Source of the DNA: Actinosynnema sp042752395
Lineage (GTDB): Bacteria > Actinomycetota > Actinomycetes > Mycobacteriales > Pseudonocardiaceae
Assembly: GCF_042752395.1 (NCBI RefSeq)
Contig: NZ_JBHYXZ010000028.1
Location: 10,441 to 74,440, forward strand
Direction: 5' to 3'
Length of the DNA: 64,000 nucleotides
Shown here in pieces: positions 33,116 through 42,492 of this stretch. The notes beneath the pieces are model-generated. The model was not told the origin of the DNA. It ran no database searches and saw nothing but the letters and a program-made list of their open reading frames with translations. A program made the position numbers and the translations under genes. Position 1 is the first letter of the stretch, and each line of letters begins with the position of its first letter.

Positions 33116-33165
33116 TTGACAGCGTACGCAGTACGCGCATAGCGTCGTGAGCGTACAGCGCACGC
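33116..33165. promoter_or_regulatory. TetR operators and promoter of the peroxiredoxin-like gene
   Basis: A -35 TTGACA (33116-33121) and -10 TAGCGT (33140-33145) have the palindrome GCGTACGCAGTACGC (33122-33136) in the spacer. A second near-copy, GCGTACAGCGCACGC (33151-33165), lies 29 bp downstream. The half-site AGCGTAC appears again at 33104. This layout predicts tight repression by the divergent TetR protein. Confidence 0.75.
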
Positions 33166-33187
33166 TTACCGGACCAGGGGGAACGCC

Positions 33188-33730
33188 GTGAAGGTCGACG
33201 CACGCGAGTGGGAGTCCGTCTCAGGTGGCGCGGTGCGGGTGCCGGACCCGGACCGCCTGGTGCACCTGCAGTTCCGCCGCTTCGCCGGCTGCCCGGTGTG
33301 CAACCTGCACCTGCGGTCGATCGTGGCGCGGCACGACGAGATCACCGCGCACGGCGTCACCGAGGTGGTGGTGTTCCACTCCTCGGCCGCCGAACTGCGC
33401 CCGCACGTGGCCGACCTGCCGTTCGCCGTGGTCGGCGACCCGGAGAAGCGGCTGTACGTGGAGTTCGGCGTCGAGTCCGCGCCGCGCTCGCTGCTCGACC
33501 CGCGCGCCTGGGGCGCGATCGCGCGCGGCGTGGTCCGCGACCTCGGCCCGGTGCTGCGCGGTCGCCGCCCGCTGCCGAAGCCGGAGGGCGGACGGCTCGG
33601 CCTGCCCGCCGACTTCCTCATCGCGCCGGACGGCTCGGTGGTTGCGGAGAAGCGTGGACAACACGCGTACGACCAGTGGTCGGTGGAGGAACTGCTCGCC
33701 CATGCACAGGCCCTGACCAGCAAGGACTGA
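33188..33730 (+). CDS. Peroxiredoxin-like (AhpC/TSA-type) thioredoxin-fold protein
   Basis: The 180-residue protein has the motif FAGCPVCNLHLRSI (about 32-45) with Cys35 and Cys38, the CxxC variant of the peroxiredoxin-like family. It continues with HGVTEVVVFHSSAAELR and LPADFLIAPDGSVV. It probably reduces peroxides or thiols in the cytosol. The start is GTG at 33188. It is divergent from the TetR gene and has a TetR-type operator between its -35 and -10 elements, so it should be inducible. Confidence 0.88.
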   Translation: MKVDAREWESVSGGAVRVPDPDRLVHLQFRRFAGCPVCNLHLRSIVARHDEITAHGVTEVVVFHSSAAELRPHVADLPFAVVGDPEKRLYVEFGVESAPRSLLDPRAWGAIARGVVRDLGPVLRGRRPLPKPEGGRLGLPADFLIAPDGSVVAEKRGQHAYDQWSVEELLAHAQALTSKD

Positions 33731-33788
33731 GTTGTCCACAGGGTTGTCCCCAGTTGTGGACGGTCGAACACCCGTTCGACCTCGGCCC

Positions 33789-33831
33789 GGGGGCCCCCCC
33801 CCCCCCCCCCCCGGGGGGGGCCCCCCCCCCC
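33789..33831. other. Poly-C/poly-G artefact-like run
   Basis: About 40 bases are only C or G in long homopolymer blocks, unlike anything else except the sequence around the N gap at 39196. It is probably a misread junction. It lies immediately 3' of the degraded permease gene and may explain part of that lesion. Confidence 0.8.
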
Positions 33832-33839
33832 GGCCGGGC

Positions 33840-34189
33840 TCAGCGGGACGGGTCGCGGTTGAACAGGACCCGCGCCCTGGCGTACCCGACCGCGGCGAGG
33901 ACCAGGCACCAGCCGACCGCCCAGTACCCGCTGTCCCCGATCGGCGTGCCGACGAGCAGCCCGCGCAGGGTGTCGCCCACGGTCATCACCAGGATGCCCG
34001 GCACCAGGTAGTCCACGTAGGACGCGCCGGCGCCGGCGGCCGGGCCGAGCGAGCCGCCGAAGACGTGCACGAACAGCAGCATCATCATCACCGGCATGCC
34101 GATCGTGCCGATCGACATCATCGGGAAGCGCTGCATGTGCCGCAGGTTGCGGCGCAGCATGGTGGTGGTGTCGCGGATGGCCGTGGTGC

Positions 34190-34193
<4 letters not shown>
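33840..34193 (-). pseudogene. DrrB-like ABC-2 permease with internal deletion
   Basis: The 117-residue frame starts MSTTAIRDTTTMLRRNLRHM and contains the N-terminal ABC-2 region (PGILVMTVG) directly joined to a C-terminal segment (DTLRGLLVGTPIGDSGYWAV). DrrB-type permeases are usually about 250 residues with six helices. Roughly 130-150 residues from the middle are absent with the frame preserved. It overlaps the ATPase stop (ATGA), so the pair was an operon. It lies next to the poly-C artefact, so a collapsed assembly is a competing explanation. Confidence 0.75.
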
Positions 34194-35114
<921 letters not shown>

Positions 35115-35281
35115 GGTGGTGCTCCTGGTCGATGAGCGGCGGCAGGCTTCGCGCGCCGGTGAGGTGGGGGCGGGGACGTCGGCTTCCGACAGCGACTCCC
35201 CGGTGGCGGACGGGAGGGGCGGTCCGCCCGGACCCGTGAGCCGGTCCGGGTGGGCGTCGAGGGCCGGCACGGTGGTGTGGT

Positions 35282-35647
35282 TCAGGCGCGGTGGATGACG
35301 ATGTCCCCCAACGAGGTCCGGCCGTGCACCTCGACCCGCTCCTCGTGCTCGCCCGGAGCGTCCACGTTGGTCAGCTCGTTGCGCACGCGTCCGGCCGCGG
35401 ACCGGATGTCGAGCCAGGCGGCCGTGCCCTCGCCGATGCCGACCTCCAGGTCGCCGGACTGCGTCCGCAGCACGACCGACCCGCGCACGACCTGGTCGAG
35501 CCGGATGTGGCCGCTGGCGGTCTTGGCGTCCACGTCGCCGCCGCAGCGGCCGACGGAGATGTCCCCGTTGGCGGCGCTGATCAGGACGTCGCCGGTGAGC
35601 ACGTCGAGCGCGAGGGTGATGGGTTCGGGCGTGGCGAAAGAAGGCAT
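35282..35647 (-). CDS. Shortened DUF4097 beta-strand-repeat protein
   Basis: The 121-residue protein keeps the N-terminal MPSFATPEPITLALDVLTGD and the C-terminal repeats (ISAANGDISV, TASGHIRLDQV and RTSLGDIVIHRA) of the DUF4097 family. DUF4097 proteins of this cassette are usually 200 residues or longer. The middle part of the beta-repeat domain appears deleted in frame. It lies between the HicB-like and DrrA-like genes, the usual order of this cassette. Confidence 0.7.
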   Translation of the reverse strand: MPSFATPEPITLALDVLTGDVLISAANGDISVGRCGGDVDAKTASGHIRLDQVVRGSVVLRTQSGDLEVGIGEGTAAWLDIRSAAGRVRNELTNVDAPGEHEERVEVHGRTSLGDIVIHRA

Positions 35648-35687
35648 GGCTGTCCCCTGTGAACGGGTCTGGTGGGTGTTCGGGCTG

Positions 35688-35906
35688 CTAGCGGACCCAG
35701 CCCGTGAAGTGCCGGCCGGGCGCGACCGCGCCGGTGGAGGTCCGGCCGCGACGACCCAGGCCGGCCGCGGCGGTGCGCACCAGCCAGGCGTTGACGGAGA
35801 CGCCCTCGCGGCTCGCCGCCTCCTCGACGCGCAGCTTCAGGGGCTCGGGCAGCCGCAGGTTGATCCGCGCGACCGGGCCCTCGTCCGGGCGCCACAGTGG
35901 TGCCAT
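35688..35906 (-). CDS. Truncated HicB/CopG-like ribbon-helix-helix protein
   Basis: The 72-residue frame contains the ribbon-helix-helix segment ARINLRLPEPLKLRVEEAAS followed by REGVSVNAWLVR and the C-terminal tail RHFTGWVR typical of the protein that opens actinomycete HicB-DUF4097-DrrAB cassettes. The normal N-terminal domain of about 90 residues is missing. Upstream codons to 36002 do not resemble it. DNA binding by the remnant may persist. Confidence 0.65.
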   Translation of the reverse strand: MAPLWRPDEGPVARINLRLPEPLKLRVEEAASREGVSVNAWLVRTAAAGLGRRGRTSTGAVAPGRHFTGWVR

Positions 35907-35956
35907 GGCAAGCCCGCGTGGCGTCACGGCAGTGTGTGGTGAGGGTTGAGGCGTCT

Positions 35957-36000
35957 CCACCCGTTCGGGTGGAATAGTGGGGTTATGGGACCACTGGTCC
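35957..36000. promoter_or_regulatory. Two palindromes upstream of the HicB-like gene
   Basis: CCACCCG-TT-CGGGTGG (35957-35972) and GGACCACTGGTCC (35988-36000) lie in the region upstream of the HicB remnant. They could be operators of the ribbon-helix-helix protein. The rest of the 404-bp gap (35907-36310) is slightly richer in A+T and holds no gene that I can support. Confidence 0.4.
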
Positions 36001-36310
36001 ATTCCGGAACGTGACGGCGTGCGGTGATCGTTTTATTCCAGCTCTCCTGGGGTGGAATCGAGCACCTCGCGCCGCACGCGTGGCGGAATATGCGTCGGCA
36101 GTGTTCCGACTATCGGCCAGCACCCACTTGACCAGCGCAGATGACCTGATCAACGGGCGATGGCCCGTAATCTTGCGGAACGGTACGAAAGTAGTGACTC
36201 GTTCGGCCTAACGGCCCATCTGCGTCGATGTGTAGTGAACTGCCAAGTAACTTCACTTCGTCCCGTGAACGCCTTGCCAGGATGTCGGCTCCCGGTGCAA
36301 GCTTCCCGCC

Positions 36311-37489
36311 ATGAATTTCCGCCCCCTGCCCGACGGGCAGTGGTCGCCGGTGGCAGGGCTCCCCGGCATCCCCGAAGCACTGCGGCGTGAAGGCGCCTAC
36401 CTGCCGCCGCCGCTGCCCTCCGACCTGACGCTGCCCGCCGCGACCTACCGCGCGTGCGCCGAGGCCGAGCACGCGCTCGGCCGGCTGGACGAGGCGGCCG
36501 ACCGGCTGGGGGTCAGACCGGCGCTGGTGCGGGCCACGCAGGTCCGTGACGCGAACAGCTCGGCCGGCCTGTCCGGGGTCGCGGTGGGCCTGCGCGAGAC
36601 GTTCGCGGCCGACCTGCTCGCGTCCGAGGACGGCCCGCCGCCCACCGACAGTGCCGCGCCGTCCCAGCTCGTCGCGCCGTTCCTGCGGGCCTTCGCGCAC
36701 GGCCTGGCCCGCGTCCGCGCCGGCGCGCCGGTCGACGCCGACCTGGTCGGCGAGGTCGCCGCGATCATGACCGGCGGCGAGCCCGGCGGCAGCGCGCGGG
36801 ACGTGCTGCGGCACGCGCCGGGCCGGCTCGGCCTCAGCGACGAGCGGGCCTACCTGCTGACCGCGACCGGCGCGCACCTGGTCGCGCTGCTGGAGCAGTG
36901 GTCGACGTGGGTGCGCGAGGAGGACGAGCAGCCGAGGATCGCCAAGATCGCGCTCGCGCACTACCAACTCGAGGTGCTGCAACCGTTCCCCACCGCCAAC
37001 GGCCACGTCGCGCGCACGTTCTCGACGTTGGAGCTGGTGCGGTCCGGGCTGGTGCGCGACCAGGTGCTGCCGCTGTCGGTGTGGCTGGACACCGCGCTGG
37101 CCGAGTACCAGTGGCAGATCCGGGCGGTGGTCGACACCGGCCGGGTGGACCGGTGGGTCGACTTCTTCGCCGCCGCCGTCCGCGACCAGGCCCTGGCCCA
37201 GCTCCGGCTGATCGGCCACCTGGAGGCGCTGGCCGCCGAGTACGCGGCCCGCCTGCCGCGCAAGGGGAAGCTGCCGCTGGTCGCGGCGGAGCTGATCGGC
37301 TTCCCGGCGGTGGACCACCGGTCCCTGCGCACCCGGTACGGCGTCACCGCCAAGGCCGCCACCGACCTCACCGCCCGCCTGGTCGAGCTGGGCGTCCTCG
37401 TGCCGTGGGAGTTCCGCGGCTACCGGCGGGTGTTCCTGTGCCGGGACGTGCTGCGCCTGCTGGCCGACAACCCCGACACCACGCCCTGA
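36311..37489 (+). CDS. Fic-domain protein with degenerate catalytic motif
   Basis: The 392-residue protein has the Fic N-terminal domain (NFRPLPDGQWSPVAGLPG) and a Fic core where the motif HPFxxGNGRxxR is expected. Instead it reads QPFPTANGHVAR (224-235), with catalytic His replaced by Gln and the phosphate-binding Arg by His. A winged-helix C-terminus (about 300-385) follows. AMPylation by the standard mechanism should be impossible, so it may be a regulator or pseudoenzyme. It is convergent with the TPR gene. Confidence 0.85.
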   Translation: MNFRPLPDGQWSPVAGLPGIPEALRREGAYLPPPLPSDLTLPAATYRACAEAEHALGRLDEAADRLGVRPALVRATQVRDANSSAGLSGVAVGLRETFAADLLASEDGPPPTDSAAPSQLVAPFLRAFAHGLARVRAGAPVDADLVGEVAAIMTGGEPGGSARDVLRHAPGRLGLSDERAYLLTATGAHLVALLEQWSTWVREEDEQPRIAKIALAHYQLEVLQPFPTANGHVARTFSTLELVRSGLVRDQVLPLSVWLDTALAEYQWQIRAVVDTGRVDRWVDFFAAAVRDQALAQLRLIGHLEALAAEYAARLPRKGKLPLVAAELIGFPAVDHRSLRTRYGVTAKAATDLTARLVELGVLVPWEFRGYRRVFLCRDVLRLLADNPDTTP

Positions 37490-37493
37490 CCCG

Positions 37494-38306
37494 TCACGGG
37501 TCCCGGTCCGCCTCCAGCTCGGCCACCAGGTCCCGGACGCGCTGCGCCGCTTCGTCGTCGGCGCCGATGAGCAGCGCCAGCGCGCGGTTGAACCGCCGGT
37601 GCGCCACGGCCCGGTCGCCCGTCAGCCACAGCGCCCGGCCGAGCAGGGTCAGGCACTCGGCGCGTTCGACGGTGGTCGCGGTCGTGGGGCGGGGCAGCTC
37701 CTCGAACACCTTGTCCGCGCGGGCCAGGTAGGTGACCGCCGAGTCGGGGCGGCCCACCTCGACCATCAACGCGCCCAGGTGCGCCAGCGCCCGCGCCGTG
37801 CCGGGCCGGTCGTCGTGCAGCAGGCACAGCTCCAGCACCTCGTCCGCGCACCCGACGACCTTGTGCATCCGGCCCTCGGCGCGGTAGGTCGCGGCCAGGT
37901 CGTGCAGCGCGCCGGCGGTGGCGTCCGGGTCGTCGTCCCGCAGGCGGTGGATCGCCAGCTCGCGCATGCCCGCGACGGCGGCCAGGCGCAGCGACCCCCG
38001 CGCCCGCAGAGCCTCGGCGGCACGGCGGAAGCCCGCGGCCAGCAGCAGGGACGTGGGCAGCGCTGCGGCGAGGTCCGCGCCGACCGCCAGCAGGTCGCGC
38101 GCCCACGTCTCGTCCACGTCGTCGGGCAGCGCCGGCCACACGTCGGCGAACAGCGCCGCCGCGGCCTCCGGCTCGGCCACCGCGTCCCGCAGCGCGGCCA
38201 GGAGCCCGTCGCGGTGGGCGGCGAACCAGGCCGGCCCGGTCGTCCGCCGGTCGGTCGGCAGCTCCCGGCGCCACCGCGCGACGGCGTGCCGTGGTTCGTC
38301 GCTCAC
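37494..38306 (-). CDS. TPR-like hypothetical protein
   Basis: The 270-residue protein is composed of helical pairs with TPR character (for example GTARALAHLGALMVEVGRPD and ECLTLLGRALWLTGDRAVAH). It is acidic, without membrane segments or catalytic motifs. The GTG at 38306 follows GCACGAG. Similar proteins often carry no known function beyond scaffolding. It is convergent with the Fic-like gene, separated by only four bases. Confidence 0.75.
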   Translation of the reverse strand: MSDEPRHAVARWRRELPTDRRTTGPAWFAAHRDGLLAALRDAVAEPEAAAALFADVWPALPDDVDETWARDLLAVGADLAAALPTSLLLAAGFRRAAEALRARGSLRLAAVAGMRELAIHRLRDDDPDATAGALHDLAATYRAEGRMHKVVGCADEVLELCLLHDDRPGTARALAHLGALMVEVGRPDSAVTYLARADKVFEELPRPTTATTVERAECLTLLGRALWLTGDRAVAHRRFNRALALLIGADDEAAQRVRDLVAELEADRDP

Positions 38307-38439
38307 CTCGTGCCACCCCCGCTCACGTCACTTGATCACGAGTGTCGCCCAGACGGGTGAGGGCGCACACCGCTGATGTAGCGGACTCTCGGCGGTCCGG
38401 TGTCACACGGGCGCGGGACGGCAAGGCCACGGACCGTCA

Positions 38440-38670
38440 TCACCGCTGCGTGGGGACGATCTCGAACAGGTCGTGGAACTGCATCGGCGCGAGGGCGGTC
38501 AGCGCGCCCCCGATGAACGCCGGGCCCGGCTGGAGGTCGCCGCTCAGGACGCGCGCGACCGTGGAGCGGTTGACGTCCATGGCCTTCGCCAGCGCGTAGT
38601 CGGACGAGAACCCGGCGAGCCGCGCGGCTTTGGTGAAGACATCGGTGCGGAGCTTGATCGTGTTCGGCAT
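38440..38670 (-). CDS. Small helix-turn-helix protein (XRE-like)
   Basis: The 76-residue protein has a helix-turn-helix (SDYALAKAMDVNRSTVARVL, about 23-42) and little else. Its ATG at 38670 is divergent from a second small HTH gene at 38834. Four GTTG-N8-CAAC boxes fill the 163 bp between them. It could be the Cro/CI-like partner in a two-regulator switch. Confidence 0.8.
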   Translation of the reverse strand: MPNTIKLRTDVFTKAARLAGFSSDYALAKAMDVNRSTVARVLSGDLQPGPAFIGGALTALAPMQFHDLFEIVPTQR

Positions 38671-38683
38671 GGGCCAGCCTCGT

Positions 38684-38765
38684 GTTGTGCATACCCAACG
38701 CGTGTTGTGCGGACCCAACCTAGCAGTGAGTTGTGCTCGCGCAATGACAGTTGTGTGCGCACAAC
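38684..38765. promoter_or_regulatory. Four GTTG-N8-CAA(C/T) boxes between two divergent HTH genes
   Basis: Boxes at 38684-38699, 38704-38719, 38730-38745 and 38750-38765 all fit GTTG-N8-CAA(C/T). They form two pairs, each pair spaced 20 bp (two helical turns). Further on, GCGCAAC-ACCC-GTTGCGC at about 38799-38816 uses the same words in inverted order next to the start of the + strand HTH gene. Confidence 0.75.
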
Positions 38766-38833
38766 GTGCAGGTCGGGGGTTACCTGTGGGGAGCGCGCAA
38801 CACCCGTTGCGCACACGCATCTACGATGGCGCG

Positions 38834-39163
38834 GTGACCACAGACAAGAGCGCGGGCGCGCCCTGGTGGGACTTCGTGCAGCGGCAGCTGGACGACCGGG
38901 GGATGACCACGGCGGACCTGACCAAGGCGACCGGGATCGACAAGAGCCGCTTCACGCAGTGGCGGCAGGGCAAGCGGGCGTCGCTGGACAGCGCCCGGCT
39001 GATCGCCAAGGCGTTCGGCATGAGCCCGTTGGAGGTGATGGTGGAGGCGCGGCTGCTCACCGCCCAGGAGGTCAACCTCGACCGCGTCTCGCCGGACCCG
39101 GCGCAGTTGACGAACCAGCAGCTGCTGGCCGAGCTGGACCGACGGCTCAAGCGTTTGGACTGA
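38834..39163 (+). CDS. XRE-type helix-turn-helix regulator
   Basis: The 109-residue regulator starts at GTG 38834 (MTTDKSAGAPWWDFVQRQLD) and has a classical HTH (MTTADLTKATGIDKSRFTQW, about 24-43; GKRASLDSARLIAKAFGMSP follows). A short helical C-terminus may dimerise. It is divergent from the 76-residue HTH gene. The pair resembles the control region of an actinophage or integrated element, but no such element is seen beside it because the N gap begins 32 bp after its stop. Confidence 0.88.
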   Translation: MTTDKSAGAPWWDFVQRQLDDRGMTTADLTKATGIDKSRFTQWRQGKRASLDSARLIAKAFGMSPLEVMVEARLLTAQEVNLDRVSPDPAQLTNQQLLAELDRRLKRLD

Positions 39164-39325
39164 CCGGGCGTCCCGGGGCGGACCCGTGCGGGGGCNNNNN
39201 NNNNNTTTCTCGGTGTGTTGGGGGGTGTGGTCTTTTGTAAACCCCCCCCGCCCGCCCCGCGCGCGGGGGGGGGGGGCGCGGGGCGGGGGGGGGGGCGGCG
39301 GCCCGCCCCCCCCCCCCGGGACCGG
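39164..39325. other. Assembly gap and G/C homopolymer junk
   Basis: Ten N bases at 39196-39205 are followed by long poly-C and poly-G blocks to 39320. Nothing biological can be read here, and sequence may be missing. Confidence 0.95.
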
Positions 39326-41680
39326 TCACGCGGTCTGCACCGAGAAGTAGCGCTCGGCCGTGGCAGAGAGATATCCCTCGGGCGTGCGGCTGAGCACGCG
39401 GACCACGAAGACGCCCGTGGCCGGCGGCGTGAACGTGACCGTCGCCCGGCCGTCCGGGCCGGCGGCGACGACCGTCTCCGCGTCGTCGTTGAAGCGGTAC
39501 GCGTACTCCGTCGAACCGGTCAGCGCGGCGGTGAAGGTGAACTCGATCGGCTCGCCCACCCGGCCGCCGATGTTCGTGCCCGGCGGGAACTGCGGGCTCG
39601 TGATCACCGGCGCGAGACCGCCCGCGTAGAACACGTACGTCGTCTCGTCGGACACGATGCCGCTGCCCGACACCGCCCACGCCGTGATGCGGACGTAGCC
39701 CGGCTTGGTCGGCGTGAAGTCGAACGACGCCGTGCCGTCCGCGCCCGCGCCGACCGTCCGCTCGGGACCGTCGGCGACCGCGTACCGGTACCCGGTCACG
39801 CCCGCGAGTCGGGTGGACAGCGTGAACGTGCCCCGCACGCCGGGACCGCCGGACGTCCTCCACTCCGGGTACTCGGCGCTGGTGACGGTCGGGGCCACGC
39901 TCTCGGCGGCGAACTCGGCCCAGCCGTTGCCCGACCGGACGCCGGCGGCGTTCGTGGTGAACACGAACAGCTCGGACCAGCCCGACCGCCGGGCCGCGTA
40001 CGCGACCTGCGCGGTGCCGTCCGCGCCGACGGGCACGGTCGTCTCCGGGCCGTCGTCCACCCGGTAGGTGAACGACACCGCGTCCGGCATGGTGGCGGAG
40101 AAGGAGAACGTCCGCTCCTGCCCGACCATGCCGTCCCACGGGGTGACCGACACGTCGGGCTTCATCGCGTCGACGTAGTAGACCTGGTTGGCGACCCCCG
40201 ACTTCCGGCCGTTCGCGTCGGTGGTCCACACGTCGAGCCGGTGGAACTCGGGCTCCGGCCGGTCGAACGCGACCGCGGCCTTCGCCGTGCCGTCGGATCC
40301 GAGGGGGACGGTGGTCTCCGGCCCGTCGTCCAGGCGGTAGGTCGCGGTGACCGCGCCGTCCTGGCGCGCGGTGAAGGTGAACTCGGTGGACCGGCCCAGC
40401 CGCGGGTACTCGCCCTCGACCGACGGGGACGTGTCGCGGACCCAGAAGCGGAACGTGCGGCCGGGCGAGCGGTTGCCCGCGCGGTCGAGGCCGACCACCG
40501 TGATGCTCAGCGGTCCGTTCGAGGTCGGGGTCAACGAGACCGTGGCCGAACCGCCGGGCCGATCGGCCTCCACCCGGCCGTACGGCATCCCGATGCCGTC
40601 GTACTCGAAGGCCACCACGTCCGCGACGCCGTTCGCGCCGAACGTGAACTCGCCGGGCACGCCCTCACCACCGTTGCCGGGCGGTCCACCGTCCTCCTGG
40701 TACACGGGGGAGGTGACCGTCGGGGCGACGTCGGGCGCGGTGTGGTCGACCGTGATCAGGCATGGCTCGGACCACTCGGACGTGGCGTGCCCGTCCTCCG
40801 CGCGCACCGCCCACGCGTAGGTGTTGCCGTCCTGCAATATGTCCGGCGGGAAGTACGTCGACGCGTGACCGAGGCCCGCCCAGACCGGGAACACCTCGCG
40901 CCGCCGGTCGGGCGCGGACACCGGCCAGAAGGCCATGCGCGCCTCGACGTCGCGGACGCCGTCGGGGTCGGCGACGGTGGCGGAGACGACCGGTTGACGT
41001 GCGGCGGTGATCAGCGGTTCGCCGGCGCACGCGGTGTTGTCGACCTTCAGGCCGGCGGGCCGTGCCGGGGGGTGGTTGTAGTCGACGTCGAGCGAGGCGC
41101 TGTTGCGGTACGTGCGGCCGTAGGCGGTGTCGCCCTGGAAGTCGCCGGAGATGCGCGCCACGACGGTCAGCGTCGTGCCGCCCTCGGCGAGCGCGTCCCG
41201 GACCGCGTCCGCGAGGTCCCAGGTGACGTAGGCGACGCAACCGGTGGTCGGCCGGGGCCCGGCCAGCCGGGCCAACTCGCGCGGCTGCCGCGCCCACGAC
41301 ACCGTGCCGCTCGGCTTGACGAGCCACAGTTCCGTGGCGCGCGGCTTGGCGCAGTCGTTGGCGGCCGACTCGGACAACGTGACGGCCGCGGCGAAGACCG
41401 TGGCGTCACGGACCTTCGTCAGGTCGAACGTGAAGTACGACTTCCCGGTGTGCCGCTTGCCCTCGGCGTCCCGCCAGGAGCCGACCTTCGCGTCACCGGT
41501 GGTGGTGTTGTGGTGCGGGCTGCGACTGTCGATGGTCAACCAGGACGACCTGCTGAGCGTCTCGTGCCGGGGCAACGGCGCCGCCCCCGCCGTCCCGACC
41601 TGCGTCACAACAGCACCCGCGACGAGCGCAACGACCAACCCGGCGCGCACGACGCGCGCCGGTCTTCCGGACGATCTCAT
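39326..41680 (-). CDS. Large secreted protein with Ig/Big-like repeats
   Basis: The 784-residue protein has a Sec signal peptide (MRSSGRPARVVRAGLVVALV then VTQVGTAGAAP), a DNRLRE-like N-terminal beta domain (about 40-190, with a Cys in ESAANDCAKP) and at least five repeated beta-sandwich units. Those units carry phrases such as YRVDDGPETTVPVGADGTAQ, YRLDDGPETTVPLGSDGTAK and YAVADGPERTVGAGADGTAS. It is probably a surface or extracellular adhesin-like protein. The ATG at 41680 has the ribosome binding site GAGGGGGA. Its stop is close to the unresolved gap, but the C-terminal domain looks complete. Confidence 0.85.
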   Translation of the reverse strand: MRSSGRPARVVRAGLVVALVAGAVVTQVGTAGAAPLPRHETLSRSSWLTIDSRSPHHNTTTGDAKVGSWRDAEGKRHTGKSYFTFDLTKVRDATVFAAAVTLSESAANDCAKPRATELWLVKPSGTVSWARQPRELARLAGPRPTTGCVAYVTWDLADAVRDALAEGGTTLTVVARISGDFQGDTAYGRTYRNSASLDVDYNHPPARPAGLKVDNTACAGEPLITAARQPVVSATVADPDGVRDVEARMAFWPVSAPDRRREVFPVWAGLGHASTYFPPDILQDGNTYAWAVRAEDGHATSEWSEPCLITVDHTAPDVAPTVTSPVYQEDGGPPGNGGEGVPGEFTFGANGVADVVAFEYDGIGMPYGRVEADRPGGSATVSLTPTSNGPLSITVVGLDRAGNRSPGRTFRFWVRDTSPSVEGEYPRLGRSTEFTFTARQDGAVTATYRLDDGPETTVPLGSDGTAKAAVAFDRPEPEFHRLDVWTTDANGRKSGVANQVYYVDAMKPDVSVTPWDGMVGQERTFSFSATMPDAVSFTYRVDDGPETTVPVGADGTAQVAYAARRSGWSELFVFTTNAAGVRSGNGWAEFAAESVAPTVTSAEYPEWRTSGGPGVRGTFTLSTRLAGVTGYRYAVADGPERTVGAGADGTASFDFTPTKPGYVRITAWAVSGSGIVSDETTYVFYAGGLAPVITSPQFPPGTNIGGRVGEPIEFTFTAALTGSTEYAYRFNDDAETVVAAGPDGRATVTFTPPATGVFVVRVLSRTPEGYLSATAERYFSVQTA

Positions 41681-41888
41681 GTTCCCCCTCTGCACCGCGG
41701 ACCGGCCCGACGCCGCCGCGATCGGGAATGGTGCCATCCGATCTGTCCGTTGTCTCACCGTTCAGGGAGGTCAAGGACCCTTCGGGAGGCGTCCGGCCGA
41801 TCGTCGGCGTGCCGGGGTGGATCGACCCTCGCCGTATCCGGAATCAGTCCGTGGTGGTTTCGCGAACCCCGGCCGACCGGGGCGGATC

Positions 41889-42014
41889 CCGGCTGACGGC
41901 GACTGACGGGAAAGATCAGGCCCCGAGCGCGTTGTCGCAGCTCAGGGCCTGATTCACCCGGCGAAAGGTGAGTGCCCCCGGCAGGATTCGAACCTGCGAC
42001 ACACGGTTTAGGAA
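41889..42014. repeat. Left copy of 126-bp direct repeat (att-like)
   Basis: This segment is identical over 126 bp to 45477-45602 (offset 3588). It contains the 3' 42 nt of tRNA-Arg(CCT) and the tRNA terminator hairpin. It marks the left end of the islet. Confidence 0.92.
41973..42014 (-). pseudogene. 3' fragment of tRNA-Arg(CCT)
   Basis: The 42 nt match the 3' part of the intact tRNA at 45561-45633, from the anticodon loop to the discriminator base. The sequence diverges exactly within the anticodon loop/stem, so no functional tRNA is encoded here. Confidence 0.9.
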
Positions 42015-42492
42015 GGCGCTTCGGGCACACGGTCCCTCATACCTCGTGACCTGCCCGAACACTGCCCTGCGCCTCACCATGTCGCCGACCCAGTCCGCGA
42101 GGAGTCCGCAGTCCGCGCACCGCCACTGTCCAGTGCCCCAGCCTCCGCCGATCTCATAGCTCGTTGGCAAGACGGCGAAGCCGTCGCGGAGCCGATCGCC
42201 GTGCCCAGCCACCCTATCCACGTGACCGCGCGATCGTCCCGACCGGCGAACCTCGGGACTCCTCGGCCTCCAGCTCGCCATCACCTCGCGCGCCGCCTCC
42301 GGACCACGTGCACCGACTCCGCGCACGGCCGACGGGCGGAGCGAAGCGGGAGCCCGGCGTGCCGTGATGCGGGGGAGTCGGTGCCAAAGTGCGTCCGGCC
42401 CAGCCGCGCGCTGCCGCAGGCGGCGCGTGCCTTGATCCCGTAGAGCCGAATTCGGCAGATGTGGCCGTTCGCTGGTGGCTGCCTCGCAGTCC
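42015..42492. other. 478-bp stretch without a supported gene at the left end of the islet
   Basis: A minus-strand frame over this span reads through the tRNA fragment and contains a CADC pair (WRCADCGLLADWVGDMVRRR) that might belong to a small Zn-binding protein. Neither start nor family can be supported. Confidence 0.4.

Noticed and set aside
33789..33831. Poly-C/poly-G block as a genuine repeat or G-quadruplex
   Set aside because: It resembles the junk around the N gap, so an assembly artefact is more likely.
39206..39320. Coding frames next to the N gap
   Set aside because: The sequence is homopolymer junk and cannot be translated meaningfully.
41968..42159. Plus-strand ORF starting MSAPGRIRTCDTRFRK
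   Set aside because: The peptide APGRIRTCDTRFRK is the translation of the tRNA fragment and is a well-known false protein.
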